Position numbers and translations under genes: made by a program. Source: Cristatella mucedo (taxonomy: Eukaryota > Bryozoa > Phylactolaemata > Cristatellidae). From it: a stretch of DNA of 57,500 nucleotides. The DNA lies in contig WPIO01000014.1 of NCBI GenBank assembly GCA_009760855.2, forward strand, positions 4,425,001 through 4,482,500, written 5' to 3'. This document shows positions 1-14,600 of the stretch, piece after piece. The notes under the pieces were generated by a model. The model was given only the letters and a program-made list of their open reading frames with translations. It was not told where the DNA came from and made no database searches. The first letter of the stretch is position 1. Every line of letters begins with the position of its first letter.

Positions 1-1480
1 TTCACATACGAGGGCAGTCCCAACTTCTACTGCACCGGACTAACTCTAGTTCGCAGCGGCAAATCCCTACGCCGTGATCACTTACGCCTATACACAAACA
101 CAAAAACGCGAAATGCGAGACGCGCGCTGCGGGCACTATACGACCGTATTCGATGGCGTCCACCAAATTCTCCTGTCTCTTGCTTTCGTGTCTCGTGGCC
201 GCGATCGCTGGCATGAACGGCCAGCTCTCTTGCCTCGTCTAAGAGAAAACGGAGTCCTTTGCGGTGACGACGACGAAGCGAAGGCTCTGGGCGAGCGTGG
301 CCCTACTCTTAAAGAACTAGTCAGGACAATGGGGAAAGAGCTTAGTGGTATCGGGTCCAAAACCATGGGCGTTACGGTAAGGAATTAAAACCGCCACGCG
401 ACCACTTGGTAAGCAACCACGTCCAACTTGAATGCCGAAAAGGTTCCATACGATTCTTTTTAGACTGTGTTAGACAGGTTAGCAGGCCAGCCGACATCAA
501 TCAGCCACTCCTGCGGATAGTTGACCAATGCTACAGGCCTGAATACCACAGCTCGCCATTGAGATTTCCGGCTCGCGCTACGCCCTTCCTATCTCAGCAC
601 ACTGCTGCTCCCTTTGGCTCACTGCTCGAGGACAAAGGTGCTTTTCTACCTTGCAGTTCTACTGCGGCCTAAAATTGAGCCCGGCTGGCGCTGTGCCACA
701 GTGGAGTGCAGAAGTTAACAAGGATCTATACGTATCTGAGTGCAGGCAAGCGATCTATCCTATTTATTCCTGGGACTATTTGAAAGGACGGCCGGCTTCG
801 GCCCTGCCGGGCTTTAACGGCTATCGGAAAAAACATCTTTCACGAAGCCAGCTAATTTTGCTGCGGCGCCTGTGCAATATATTAAAAAAAGCCCTATCTG
901 CGTGATTTGAGGCTATTCACTTAAAATTAAACTTGCGTTTATTATACTTAGCTCAAGAAATTTCAGAAAGGGTCGCAAAAATTCATAAGGCGAAAGCGAA
1001 ATTGTATAACGCAAATGGAAGCAGGAAGTGCTCCGTCGTGCCTTTCGTCCTGCTTGGACCGCCGCTTCTTTCTTATTTCTTGGACTAATTTGATACCTAG
1101 ACGCTGAAATTATACGTGGGTCAGTAGAGGAATTGTAAGGGCTTATAAATAATCCGACAGTCATGTTTCCGCTCACTAGCAAAACTAATAATGAATAGTA
1201 CAGCTCACTAATGTTATCTTTATTGGTTTTAACGAATGCTCAACGCACGTGACTAACTTATATCTGCTACGATTAAGAGGCTTTTTATGATTCTGTATTT
1301 CGTAAAAAGGCTCCAATTCGACGCACAAATTGGTTGGTTTTAGAGAGCATTCCGGCATATCCGCGCTTCGCCGGAAGTCCGCTGATTGCGCACCGTCCTT
1401 GACCTGTAGGCGGGGCTGCGTCGCGCGGCGGTTTGGTTGTGTAAGCGACACGTGGGGTTTGTTTCTGTCGGAGTTAGCTT
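1..1480. other. 5' flank without a recognised gene
   Basis: No reading frame here resembles a family I know. One short + strand frame from the ATG at 153 opens with a signal-peptide-like run (MASTKFSCLLLSCLVAAIAG) and stops after about 29 codons. It could be the first exon of a secreted protein, but no convincing splice donor follows. The stretch is otherwise mixed-composition intergenic DNA. Confidence 0.4.
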
Positions 1481-1660
1481 TGTGTTAAGGCCTATCAAGT
1501 GTTTCGACGAGCTTTTTTCTAAATGCTTGGATGCACTTGACTACAAGGTGCTTGTGCGGCATCTCGCCTCCTCGAAGTCGCCGCCTGGTTGAGGCGCAGC
1601 CAGTGTAGGGCCTTGTCCCCTCCGCTGCTCTCGTGCGCGGGCACGAGCTTCTCACGTAAA
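1481..1660 (+). promoter_or_regulatory. Putative XPC promoter-proximal region and 5' leader
   Basis: A GC-rich stretch sits directly upstream of the chosen XPC start. An upstream in-frame extension is open from about 1589, but the MPKRKRP start at 1661 looks like the natural beginning of a basic nuclear protein. No TATA box stands out, so any promoter would be of the TATA-less, CpG-rich kind. This is inferred from position and composition only. Confidence 0.3.
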
Positions 1661-2675
1661 ATGCCCAAGCGAAAGCGTCCAGTGACTTGTCTTGAAGACG
1701 CCTCATCCGACGCTGTCGGAGGACGGAGAGAGGGGCGAGGCCGGGCAAGATCTAAGCCGAAACCGGCTTCGAACGAATCTAACTATTTCGGGCGATCCAG
1801 CGCGAAGAGTGCTGCCATGTCGACGGACGTCAGATCTCTCTCAGGCGAGCAGCCTGGCGCCGCCGTGCCGACTTCTTCTCGAAAGCTAGCAAACCTGAAG
1901 CTGGTCGTGCGCCCGCAGCAGTTGGTCGCTGCCGCCGCCGCCGTTGACGGGCGTGCAAGCGCTGACGATAAAGCCTCCGCCAGCAAGCTGGCCTGCAGTC
2001 CAGCTTTGCATTCGGTGCGGCCTGCTGCCGGAAACGGTGCTCCGAATGTCGCTCCCGTAGCTGCTGGCAGCGAGCGCGATTTTGCGGCGGCGGTGCCGCC
2101 GCGCGCGAAACGCCGCCTGACGGCGAAACGTCAAAGCCGCACCGTCGAGAATGTCGAACAAGCGCCAACCGTCGAGTCGCCCTCGGTTTCGCCGGTGATC
2201 GATTTACCTTGCGAAGGTGAAACTGCGAGAAAACGCAAGCTGCGGTCGTCCAGTGGGAAAAGAACCCCGGCCGCCGTGCTCGGGCCTTGTAAACAACCCA
2301 AGGGAACTAACGAGGCTAGAGCTTCTGCGGGCGCCCAGGACGTCGAGAACAAGGCTGCTGCTTCCGGCGACGACTACGGGCCCTCAAATCGTAGAGGGAG
2401 ACAGAAAAAAGGCCCAGCAGCAGACGGCAGTGGCCAGCTGACCTCGAGCAAGCTGACTGCGAGCAAGAGGCCGACGGACGAAAAAGGCACCGTCAGCAGC
2501 TGCCCTTCATCAGACACGACATCGAAGGCGGCAGTGCGAGCCCCTCGACGTAAAGCGGCCGCCGTAAAGCGACTCGCGAAGCCCGTGAAGCAAGAGGAGC
2601 CGTCAGTGGCCAGTGAGCGGCAAGGTGACGACAGCAACGAGGACGACTCCAATGAGGACTGGGAAGAGGTTGAGG
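1661..2675 (+). CDS. XPC: XPC exon 1: basic, low-complexity N-terminus ending in DWEEVE
   Basis: This 338-codon exon begins [10 protein letters not shown] and is rich in Lys, Arg, Ala and Ser with several nuclear-localisation-like basic clusters. It closes with repeated SNEDD acidic runs and the DWEEVE motif that precedes the structured part of XPC proteins. The donor is G|GTACGT at 2676, leaving phase 1. The N-terminal region of XPC is known to be disordered and poorly conserved, so only the final acidic motif is a family signature. The exon is long compared with the equivalent part of vertebrate XPC. Confidence 0.8.
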
Positions 2676-5600
2676 GTACGTAACCCACGATGCTACTGCA
2701 TCATCGGGGGGGGGGGCGGCAGCAGGTGCTGTGCACCTCACAGGATTGAAGCTAAAGCAGGGACTCTGTGTCCAGTCGGTTGATCGTGTATGTCGTTAGT
2801 GTCTGAGGTGCAGTCCGTAAAGCTTCGGGCATGTTGTGGATACAGCCGTAGGCAGTGTAGGGTAAGTTCTAAAATGCTCAATGCCGATTCGGTTTTTGCA
2901 GGGTTCGCCACTCTTGCGGCTGGTCATTGCACTGCGTTGTGCAGCTCGTGTGCCGGCAGCCTGGCCAGGACTAAATAACTGTGATACATTTGTATAGCAT
3001 CCTCAGAGAACCGAATCTCTTTTTTGGCACTTTACTTAGGCTGTGTAGAAACCATTACCAAATGATTGATGTGGTAATATCTGCAAGCAGCGGGCACAGC
3101 GTAAGCAGGTACATGCACACGAAGAACGAATCGCAAGGACCCACCAAATATTTGCACTTGTTGGTACTGGCCTAACATCATCAAAGAGATTGCCTTGGGG
3201 TGATTCTTGTCTGACCGATTTGTGGCAAAACGAATGTTAGGGGATGTGGCTTCTAGATCTTTGGTAGACTTGTATGCTGCCTCTGTACATACGGTGGTAC
3301 TGAACATGTCCACACAGAAACCATCGTTTGTTGAAGGCTGTGGGGGCTTTAGTCATAAAAAGATTATGGACATGGCTTTGATTATGTCCAAGAATGAGTA
3401 AATAATGTAGAACCTTGTTAATTGCTTTTAGGTTACTGTTTGGTAAAGACATCATTATCCTCTTTATTTGTCTCTTCTACTCACGTTTTGTAATGAGAAC
3501 TACTGCTAGACCACTATGTTATGGACTGGCAGTTTCGAGATTCTTGTTGCACTTTTTATAGTGAGTAAAGAACTTGTGGATACCAATTCTGAGCTTTCCA
3601 TGCTTATGTATTCGTGCTTTAGTTTTGAATGTGCCTGCACATGTTGTGTATCTCTTAATTTTTATTAAAGAATTGTTGGGGGAGGATCAGATGATCAAAG
3701 CTCAGCTTCCCTCCAAGCCTGTAGAGGTTTTTCTGGACGTTCCTGATATACCAGGCCTGAGCAAAAGGTAAGAGAAGGCTGTGGCCGGCTGGAAGATCAT
3801 TAAATTTGCCTCCTGAAAGAGCGTCGGCAGTGGGTGCTGATTTATACAGGAAGAAGAAAACTTTCGATATCCATGCATACTTACGAAGGAAGTGGAAAAA
3901 GTTCAAGAAAGATCTGCATGAGAATACCCACAAGGTAGAATTCAATCCATGACAGGACTGCTATTTTTTAAGTGTGTGTGTGTTGTGTGTGTGAGTGTGC
4001 GAGTGCATTGGCCTCTTGCTGTAGCACACGACACTACCTGCTGCGCTACTCGTTCATTCCAATTTGCTTAGGTGCATCTGCTATGCTTTGTGAGCTACGG
4101 CATACAACTCAACCAGATCTGCAACAGCCCACTGCTTCAGGCGGTGGCAATGTCTACCTTTGGACGAGATGCGCTGAACTTCAGGAACCTCACGATGTCG
4201 TCGTTGACGCAACTTGTTCACTGGTTTAATATGAAAATGAGCCGTGTTTCTGGAGCAAGTGGTACAAGGGAAGCTTGCTTGCCTCTTCATGATCTGGTAA
4301 ATAATGATTTGCAGCACCTGTCAGTACAATCCGTGTAACAGATTCTTCTGTTAGCTGGCTACCTGCATTACATTTCAGGCCAGTTCATTCATGTTTGTCC
4401 TCTCTTTGGATGCTGCTGTACCCGCATGCAGCCGTGTGCAACTGAAACCAGGCAAGCAAGCCGCCAGTCCTCTCTGGCCATCACAATTAATATGCCAGCA
4501 AGCTGTGCACATACTGCTTAGTTATGTGTGTGTGTGTGTGTGTGTGTGCATGTGCACGCAATGTGAATAGAGCCATGAGAGATGTTTATCTCTGTGCAGG
4601 TGCTTGCATAAGCCACGGGGCTCGAGCCCACGACCATGGCTTCTTACAGATTTAGCATTAGTAATGTCACCGATGGTATACTGTTTCCTATGAAGTGGTG
4701 CGATGGCAATATTATGTTTACGTTAAATCGAAACCTAACTGAATATAAAACCCAGGTGAAATATCCCCGTACTGGGATTGTGAGGACTACTTATTTTTTT
4801 TATAGGAAAGTGAACTGACGGAGGATCTCTCGAACAGAACATATCGGACTCACTTACATCACATTCTGGTAAGCTCTCATATTAGTGTCATGCTGGGCTC
4901 CAGATATATTCGTAAGCTGTCAGGAGATTATTTTTGCTGCACTGCATGTGTCATACCAAAGAGCTAGGAAGTATTAAATGGGTGCTAACATTCTCATTTT
5001 CTTTCTTATCATATAGTCGCTCTTGAATTTCTGAAACCTACTGCACAACGAATATTTATAGGGAAATCGGAGAAAGAATTGAAGGCACTGTTTCGCAGTG
5101 GTATAAATAACCTTGAAAATGGGCGGACACTTCTCTACCCAGCGTTTTTCTTCGTTCTTATTTCCAGGTGTGGTTGTCTACTTTGAGGTGTAGCATAGCT
5201 CTCACCTAAGCCCTAGCTGCTATACGAATAGACAGGCCTAGAAGACTATAGCAGCAGTCTTCTGTCTGGTGGCCTAAGCCCTGGGCTGCATGCCCCTTCC
5301 ACCTCCGGACAAAATCTAGGTCAAGCTCGTCGGAATAATGTCCGATTGTGCACCACTGATAGGCGCTCAAATTAATGTGCTAATCTCGGGATTTTATTAT
5401 GTGAGCTTAGCATTTTTCGAGCATTTTCACGCCATGATAGCAGATAATGTGCATGCTTAAGCAATGCAATCTCGGGATTCATTGCTTTGCACTAGCCCTG
5501 CCCCGGGCGACAGGCAAGCGCACTTGTATGCTGGCCTTCTGGCTAGAGTGTGCAGCAAGCGCGGGCTCTCTGCCTGTCTCAGCGCGCCCAGCCTCGACTC

Positions 5601-8600
5601 GGACCTGCCACCTTTGTACTTCACCCATCTGTTTGTAACATGAATGCACATTTGTAAGCTGCCTTCGTGTCGTGATTAGCCTCGGCCCCAAATTGGTCAA
5701 TTAGCCCCCATTTGCCCAGCTGGGTATCATCTGAGCATGTATGTATGCATGCATGCATGCGTGCATGCATTTGGGTGTGTTAATTGTGTGTCTTGGTGTG
5801 GGTGCATGTGGGGTTGTATGCTCTTTTTTTGCCTGTGCGAAATGTATGCCCGAAACACAGCATTTGCCTCTGGGTTCTGCCAGGGTGCAGAACCTGTTAC
5901 GGTGTCTAAGATGACTGCCGGCTCTGATGCTGATTCCGTATCTTACTCGGATCAAGGACTGGGCTTATAGCTGGGGCTGAGAGAAAATATCTAAAATTAG
6001 GAGCCGGGCTAACCTAGAAATTTAGCTGCCTGACATGGCCTTTGTCACCAGCTGCCAGGTCTGCTCGGTCCACTGGTCCGCTTGGTCTGCCCACACAGCT
6101 AGTCGCGACAAAAGTGGAGAGTGACTGGGACGTCAGCCTTTAAGGTCGAAGGGTGTGTACGAAAGTGCACCTTCCGAAGCTCAGACCGAGGTGCACATCC
6201 TTCTCCTTCCGTCCTGCACCACGACTTCCAGTGCGTGATGCTGTGGTTATGCCACAGGAATCTGCTTTCCGATTCACCAGGTGCTGCCACATTTACTGTT
6301 ACGCTTTTCTTTATATCTACCATGTAGTGCCCCCCCCCCCCCCGCAGAGCTAAATTGTAAGCCCTTTGTGTAGAGAGCCGAATGAAGCTTAGTCTCGACA
6401 GCTGAACCAAAAGAGCACTGGACTGGTAACCCAGAGGTTGCAGGATCTCTCGTCGCTGGGGACGAAAATTCGTCCATCCCCCTCCCCCACTTGGTCCCGA
6501 GGCAGACGGCCTCTGGTTGCTCTAAATAGTAAAATTGAAAACAGTATATTTTTGTGTCGTACGTATTTTGTGGTGCACTGAAATGCTGAGATCCGTGGCA
6601 GCCGTCGTGCATAGCGTGACGAAGCACACCTAGTTGAGGTTGCAGTTCTCTGTTTTGCACTTGCTTTGCTTACACAACAATTTCGAGTATTGTTGTCAGC
6701 GCATGAGCAAACTTGAACACCGCACATTTCTCCCTATGTTCAGGGAGCAAAAAGTTGCTGCTTTAATATTTTTTTTAGCTGATTTAACAGCCTCATTTTT
6801 GTAGTGGTTGAAGAGCCTTAACAGTTATAATCGCCACTTGCAGATGGCATTAAAGGATCGCCAACTGCAGTATTCGAACCCACAAACTCGGTCGTGAAGA
6901 TCGAGCACCTTACCTCCTGGGCTATCACGGCCCCAATTGCTTTACTCTTGTGTTGTTTTCCTCGATCTCTGTGCAGTGTGGTAAGTTAGTAATGTCAAAA
7001 TCTTACCTAGCATGAGCTTTTTTAGAAAAGATAGGTTAAGAGACTACATTAAGAACCTAGACCGGCTGCTTCCGGTATTGATTTGTCACACGAAGAAAGT
7101 GCGACGACAGACTCTCCTTTTTCTTGCCCGTCACCAAGAAAAAGAATGCTCTGCTGCCCTACCAATCTGTCGGCGTTCTGTGTATCAACTTATAGATTTT
7201 CCTACTGCTCGTGCGCTCTCAAGGGACTGCAGCGCGGCTGGTGACTTCAGCACGCCCGATTCCATGGAAGATGGCCGACCTAAAAAAGGACACCGCCAAG
7301 AAGGCGCCTCTGCAGCCGCCTTTCGATGCGCAGGTCACCCGGCCCGAAGTAAGCTCAGCCGTTGATGGTGGCAGTAAACCTGCCGAGCGGAAGGGCAAGC
7401 AGCCCAAGCAACGGCCGGGCACCTCAGCTACCAAAGTCAGCGGCGGCCGTGCTGAGCGCGCAGCGGGCAGCCACGACAAGGCTGGAGAGCCTCCGGCAAA
7501 TGGTGGCCGTATCGGCAATGGCAGCAAGCCTCGGCGGTCGTGCGCAGTCGGCAAGAGCTACAAAGAGCAGGCTGCAGGTCTGAGCGACACTGACGAAGAC
7601 GGACCGTCAGCCGATGCCAAGGCTGCGAAGCATCCACCTACCGACAGGCTTGTGACGTCAGTATATCGTCATCCTTGTAGCGACCGTCCAGTCGGCTTCA
7701 CCTACGGTTGCCCTGCTTCTGCATGCATTCAGATGTCACGTTTGAACAAGTGTATGGTGTGTGCATGTAACATTGCTTGCTGGTGCCCGTGACTTTGTTT
7801 TTGTGTGGGCTCTATAAAGTGTCGCTCCCGTGGGTGTGCTGAGCTGCAGCCGTGCTCGCACGATCTTGCCGCCAACGTCCGTGCATGCACCTTGTGCCAG
7901 CACGTGCACACAATGCGCCATGCATCAACATGCGGCATAGCATGCCATCGTACTGACATCCATGCCTGCCTACTTTCTTGGGGGGCCCCCTCCCATTCAT
8001 CGGGCTCTCTCTTCAGTTGCTGCGAACTTAGCTCGGTGGCCAATCTGTTTGAAAATGAAGAGCCCAAGAATCGTCTGCCGAAGGATCTGATGGGATGTTT
8101 GTGCTCTCTATACTAGGAAATATAGATGTTGACAGTGTCCAGTTTGAAGCAACTGAAGTTGCAGGCTTTTGTCGTGTAACTACTCATCGTGTAGGGGTGT
8201 ACACACGTTCCATTTTACTTTAAAGTTGTCTTATAGTTCTACAGATCCAACTATTCTTATCATAATACTTGTAATATATTTGTATAGCACCCTCAGCGAA
8301 CTTAATCTTTTTCTAGGCACTTTACAGATACTGTAAAGAAAGCATGACCAAATAGTTAGTGGTAACATGCACAATGTCATCAAGTATAACATAGTTAGAT
8401 GTGACATGCACAGGGTCAACAAACGTGTAGATATGGTTAGTAGCAGCAGACACAGTGTCAGCAAGAATAAGCATACTATTTTTTATAAAGCATGATAGTT
8501 TTTTATAAAGCATAATAGTTCTTTTATTAAGCATAAAAGTTGTTTAATAAGATACGCATTATAGTTTTGAATGCACTACAAACTTTACACCAATGGTGTT

Positions 8601-11600
8601 GACACTTCGATGAAAGTAGTAGTCTTTGAAACAGAAAGAGAACACGGAATTAAAGCAGAATCCATGTTCACTACCAGGTAAGGAGTGGTGTTATGTACCT
8701 GGATTGCAAAAAGTCCACAACTTCAAATGCTTCGAACTTGGCTCTGTTTGAAGAAGTGCCGATGCAAGAGGCAGCATGTAGTTGGCTGTGCTGAGTGCTG
8801 ATATTGACAGGTTTAATGCTTTCACGGGTTTTTTCTGTTGTTGCAGTAGAATTGCTGCTGACGGAGCAAAAGAATCAGATGATGACTTCTGCACCTCACC
8901 CATGATTACACATTCAGATCCTACCCAGAAGAAACAGGGGGCTTCTGCACGTAGTAACGATGGTAGGCGGTTGTGTAGCGCTGTCCAGTATCGTGCTCTT
9001 GTGCAATTGTCTAATGTGACAGTCCTCACAGTGACCAGTGTAAAGAGAGAACTTGTGCCTTGTGGTGTGCAAACTGTTTATCAGCTGTGGTTTTCAATTA
9101 CCCACAGGTGATGTGTCATCCTGCTAAACCCTTTGAATTGGACCTGCTTGGACTATGTTTTTCCTTATCTGCTCCTAGCAGTTATTTTACCACCATCGCT
9201 GTCACCCTCAGCCATCATCTGTGCTGTGTTTGTGCAGATAAGGTAGTGTTTGCCACTTCTAATTATTTCATCGTTAGCTCTTTAGCTCTGTTTCCCAGCA
9301 AGCCGTTGAATTAGGCCACCCCATTCCACGGTTTTATTTTGACCCAATCAGTCACTTGAGCAACTTTTAAGCTGTATCCTTTTGTGTTTTCACGTCATCA
9401 AAATATACGGTCACTCGATCTGATTGCCTACACTTGTATTATTGTATTATCCACCTGACTCTACTGACTGTGTCGCTCAGAACGAAAGGCCTGACGAATC
9501 GGATGTGAAATAGGATTTTTGTATACTCACTGGCCCGATCGAGCAGAATCAAGAAGCACTCACAAGTGCTACTCCTCGTACTGCTTACCTTCCTCCACGC
9601 CAGATGTGGTGAATAGATTATTCTGTCAACGTGATATGTACTAGTGGTTTTATCGAAGTGTATTATGCATTGCCTGTTTATCAGACACGTTGGACCCGGC
9701 ATAGAAAAGCTATGTGCATTTTTTAAACTTGTTTGGCAGTTTTATCTTTTGTAGCGAGCAATGAGCATGAAGCTATTCAAGTGGGTGAATAGGGCAGTGA
9801 TGTGTGAGCTGCTCGGCCAAATAGGCCCAGTGCTCGGGAAAACGAACTACAGCTGCGTACTCGAATTAGCCCTGAGTCGGTGTGTGGGGTCTACTTCTCT
9901 TTTAAGGGGTGGCGGGCTAATGTATACTTGTACAGGTATATGTGCCGCGGGAACCGGAGAGGGTGATGTCAAATCGTGTAGCTGGAAAACCAGATCGTGG
10001 AAGTTAAGAAGCCAGACCGTGTAAATGCTCAGAAAGGTACGGAGCTCTTGAATTTGCTAGTTCGGTCAATTAGCCGATCTGCCTGTGCAAACGCAGCATC
10101 ATTGCTGAGTTATAAGCAACGGATCGTAGCAATCTTTTTGGTTTGATGCTATCATAGGAAGAGTGGGGCAAATATTTAATGGTAGACCACGGACTGAATT
10201 GATTATCTGTGATTGCATCTTAGCTGTGGTACCCAAGTATTATCTGGCCAAATATGAGCAGAAGTAGGGAAATAGTAATTTATGCCTTTGTATGAGCCGG
10301 TATTTTGTCAGACCGCCGTGCCTTTTAAGTAAGGATACAGTTATTTGCTCATTGGAACCAACTTCATGCATCTTGTAATGCCGATGAAAGTATGATCTAC
10401 ATGTAGTATAGTTCGAAAAATAAGGAGCATTAGCAATGTTCTGGTAAGTCAAGTGCAAAGCAGCAGGCTTGTGATCTACTGCCTGCTGATTGCGTTGTCT
10501 TATTGTAATGCACTTTATGAACACTGTTATACCCCTCTTGCCAAGCATCACTGCAATATTGCCATTACAGACTGCTTAGAAATGTGGCTTGAAGTCTATG
10601 TCGATCAGCCAGGAAAGTGGATATGTAAGTTGCCCTAGGTCTATTGCTGCTTTCTTTTGACTTTGCTGGTCCTAGGCACACCAATCGCTGTGAACTGGAA
10701 TTCTCTTAGGTGTGGATCTGGAAGAGGAAGTGCTTGATGCAAGCAGCCACCACGAAGCCAATGCGAGTCGTCCATTTACGTATGTCTTATCATTTGATCA
10801 TGGTACGTGCCTGTCACGGGCTTCTAATGCAGTGATGGGCGCTTTGTCGGGATATCTTTGAGTGTGAGCAATAAAGTTTGGCAACAGCAAATCGCCGTCT
10901 GCTTACCATCGTGTCTATATTTATGTTTCTTGAAGGAAACCCTACAAAGACATCTCTCACGTGCTTCTTTCTTATGCAGTCGTCTGACCAGTGCTTGTCT
11001 GCCTTCAAAGATCAAACTTCCCCGTTCGTGCCCCTCGTGTTAAATCTATGTAGCCGGCGTTGTTAAAGGTTGCTTCCTGTACTTGCCTCATAGTGCCTTA
11101 TTTTAGAGCCTACACAGAGATTGCTCTTCCCTCTGGGCTAAGAACTTTTTTTACTCCATTGTTAGAATCATCCGCGGCTGCTTAAAGATGGATTTCTGCT
11201 ACCCTGTCTTAAAGCAATGAACACAATCTATACCATTTTGAATTTTGGCAAACATCCATTCTGTCCTACAGCATGTGTGCCTTGTGCTGTGTGGTAAGGC
11301 GATCCTCTGGAACCAGACCGTGAGCAACCGGATGTGACAGGCAGCGACTTAAGGCAACAGGCTTTATTCTGTGTATTTCTTCTGGCATGTCTGAGTTGCT
11401 TGGACTTGAGCATCTGGCTTCTGTGGTGTCTTGAGCATCTGGTTATGGGCTCCATTTCCCGGGACAGCAAAACATATTCTTTCTCTCTAGTGTTACAATA
11501 TTCTTGCATGTCATAAGCATGCCATGTAAATCCGGCTGACTGCAGCAAATCCAGTTGGCTGTTTAAAAGAAGATACATGTGTAGCTCTAGTTGGCTTCGA

Positions 11601-14600
11601 ATTGACTGTCGGCGTGCTCTTTCATTGCTTTGCCACCATGTCAATAGGTTTGTAATGGCATGGGCCAGTTGCTGCCAAGCAGAGTGTTACACTGTGCACT
11701 CTTTATTTCTGTGCAGAGGGCTGTGTAAAGGATGTGACACAGCGCTACGCCTCTGGTTGGATGTCAGGCACCCAGAAAGTGCGAGTGGATTCGGAGTGGT
11801 GGGCTGAGACGCTAGCCCCTTACCGAACGAACGATCGTGCTAGGGATAAGGCCGAGGATGCTCAGCTGCAGAGTAAGTGGATCCTCTCGTGCTGGCATGT
11901 GTAGTTACTGCACATGTCCTTACCAAAAAGTAGCTTAGCCTTGTGGTCAAATAGCAGAAAGGCCTTCTGCTTGCACGATTCAATTCTAAGCCACATACTG
12001 TATGTATGCAAACAAATTTTTGAATTACGTGACCAAAACTCAGCCAATGCTAAAAACCTTGAGGACCTGTAGAAATAGTCTTAACTGCTTTTGAGCAGCA
12101 CTTAGTGTGGTATAGATCAGATTATGGACATGAGCTATTTATGGTCCAGTGATTTCCTTATTAAAGACCTCACTGACCCGCATGGACTAGTCCACTTGCA
12201 GCATGGTATTTATATCAACCCTCGGATTATTATTGATGTTAGTTTTGCTTCCTGTCTCCCTCCCCCTTTGCTTGCACGGCTTCATGAACGAAGAGGGCGG
12301 GGTACTTGCATTTGCAGTGTCTATAATCCTTGAGCTTTTATCGCTGTAACTAATGAGTTACTTCAATTGTGGCACCTTGATTGAGCAAGTGTGGTTTGCT
12401 GCATTTCTAGATGCTGGGAAGAGAGACATGCCAAGCTGTCAAACAAGCATTGCTTTTTATGTATGGGCAAGGCGCTTGGAGAGCGACTCTGCAAGTGTGT
12501 TTTCTCCTACTTGGTTAGGGAAGTTTGGACCCATTGTGCCAGCTCTGTAGGCCGCTCAGCGGCAATATAGCAAGCCATTTGCTCGTTAGTACTTTTCAGC
12601 ACAATATATGAGTCATTGTGACCTGCACACTAGTAGTCGGTCGATGTTTTAGCTGGTTGTGATGATTTTAATAGCATAATAATAATAATAATACACTTGT
12701 AAGTGCTCTTTGAGAACTCGGTGTCTTTCTAGGCACTTTACATATGCTGTAATGGGAGCATGACCATGCGGTTGATGGTAACATTCAGTGTCAGCATGCA
12801 TTATTGCATCTAGAATAATTCACACGGACTCAGCAAATGCTGTGAGGTACAGGTGCATATTTAGCTTCTGTTTAAATGTTGTCGAGTCAGGGGATGTGAC
12901 GTCAGTCAGGAGTGAGTTTCAGGCTTTGAGAGCATACTAACTATCCTAGCTTGGAGTTTTGCAGCAACTGTAGGCTCCTCTAATGCACAGGCAGAAGGAC
13001 CTGCTAGCAGTGAGTTGCAGAAATCGAGACACGATATTACAAATGCATGGACCAATTTAGAAGTAGTTAAACTTGTCATAGCAGACCCGAATTTGTAGAA
13101 TTTACTTAATAGCATTCCCACGTTTCGACTTGTTTTTTGCTACTTATTGCATGATCCTTAAGCTCGGAAATTACTGCAGCACTACGTCAGAATTGTGAAT
13201 TTACGTGCCAGGGTGCCAGCCACTCCGTGGCTCGTGCACTCTGTTTACGTTTGATCAAAATGTGAAATATAAAGGCTCAGTAGCTCCTACTAAAAAAATC
13301 ACAGCATTCACTTCCATGTTGCTTGTTGCTATAGTTTTGCCATGCGAACCTTAGTTGCGCATACTTGGTGTCAGAGTGTCGAGTGAACCCTTATTGCACT
13401 TGGTCAGAGAGAAGAGTACGCAGTACTCCATACGACCACTGCTCTTGGTGCTTTGTCTGCTTTGCTGCCATTGGCTAATAATATTTGTAATAATAATGTA
13501 CAGTACCCCAGAAGAAATAAATCTCTTCGTAGGCTCACAATTCACACGGACTCGGCAAATGCTTTGAGGAACAGGTCTGTTTTTAGCTTTTGCTTAGATG
13601 TCGCCAGATCAAGGGATGTGATAATGTCTGTCGGGACTTAGTTCCGGGCTTTGGGAGCACACTAACTACAGGCACGTTCTCCATAAGATTTGTGGTAAGT
13701 TCGAGGCACAGCTTAACGACTGGGGGGGGGCAGTTGGTACGATGCGAAATCTGATTAGGAAGTATTTCGGATAGGTAGGCCTGAGAAGGAAATGAAGGGA
13801 CCTAAATGTGAGTGGTACGACCTTGAAGTCGATACACACTGTTTACATGTCGACCGCCTTACACAGGAGATCCCTGATGCCTCCCTACATCCTGTAAGCC
13901 ACCTGTAGGTCGGCCTTAAGTTGCCCTGGGGTATGTAATACGAACTGCTGGACCCTGGCGCAGGTGCTGTTGATCAGTTATCACTAGTGTAAGGTTGTAT
14001 CTACTCAATTTTCAGCCAAGATCAGAGTAAGGCGATTCTCCAGCGCAGGTAATAGCCAGACCTACTTAAATTCTGCCTTTGGAGGCCGCACGCCGAATTA
14101 GCCGAAAATAAAAGGGCCACCTGACGCCGAATTTAAGAGGGGGTGTGTCAGTGTGATTCGTCCGTCGGGAGAGTGTGGGAGAGATTCGGAGACGAAGATG
14201 TCGTTTGTTTCGAAAGTCTAAAACGCTGCACAGCGTACAACGCCGTTCCAGAAAGATGATGAGCTCGGATATGGGCTTCAGATCGTTACCCGTGATCCAC
14301 ATGGTGCCGTTGTATCTGTGCAGTTCAAGTTCAGCAAGTTCTTTGGGCGAGCAAAGAGGTCGATACGGGCATCGGCACCTCTCGCAAGCACAAACGTACG
14401 CAGCATATCAAACTGTTCCAGCATCCGTTGAGGAAGGACAACTATCACAGCCATATGGAGAATCAACATTACAGTGATTGGACCGATTACAAGGCTGCAT
14501 CGGCTGAGGCGAAGAAGACCTTTGATAATCGACCCGAACATCGCAACATGCTGCATTCTTACTTCGACGATACTAGCTGCAAGCTGGAGTTCATCATCGA

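Larger units (their letters stand above)
4869..7195. other. XPC intron 5, mostly without recognised features
   Basis: Apart from an ATGC-type simple repeat near 5727-5771, a poly-C run near 6331 and two tRNA-like repeats (listed separately), I see nothing recognisable. A short in-phase exon carrying the roughly 20 residues that seem to be missing between exons 5 and 6 could be hidden here. Confidence 0.4.

Noticed and set aside
5730-5770. A CRISPR-like or regulatory repeat array
   Set aside because: Only simple tetranucleotide ATGC/GTAT repeats with no spacers.
6398-6456. A functional tRNA gene
   Set aside because: A-box and B-box resemblance is partial and the acceptor stem does not close, so a SINE head is more likely.
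7661-7666. GTATAT as the XPC exon 6 donor
   Set aside because: It would leave phase 0, which opens a stop at the start of exon 7. GTCAGT at 7657 gives the phase that fits.
7999-8095. A further XPC linker exon (frame with [20 protein letters not shown])
   Set aside because: The acceptor needs a phase that exon 6 does not offer, and no matching donor was seen. Exons 6 and 7 join without it.
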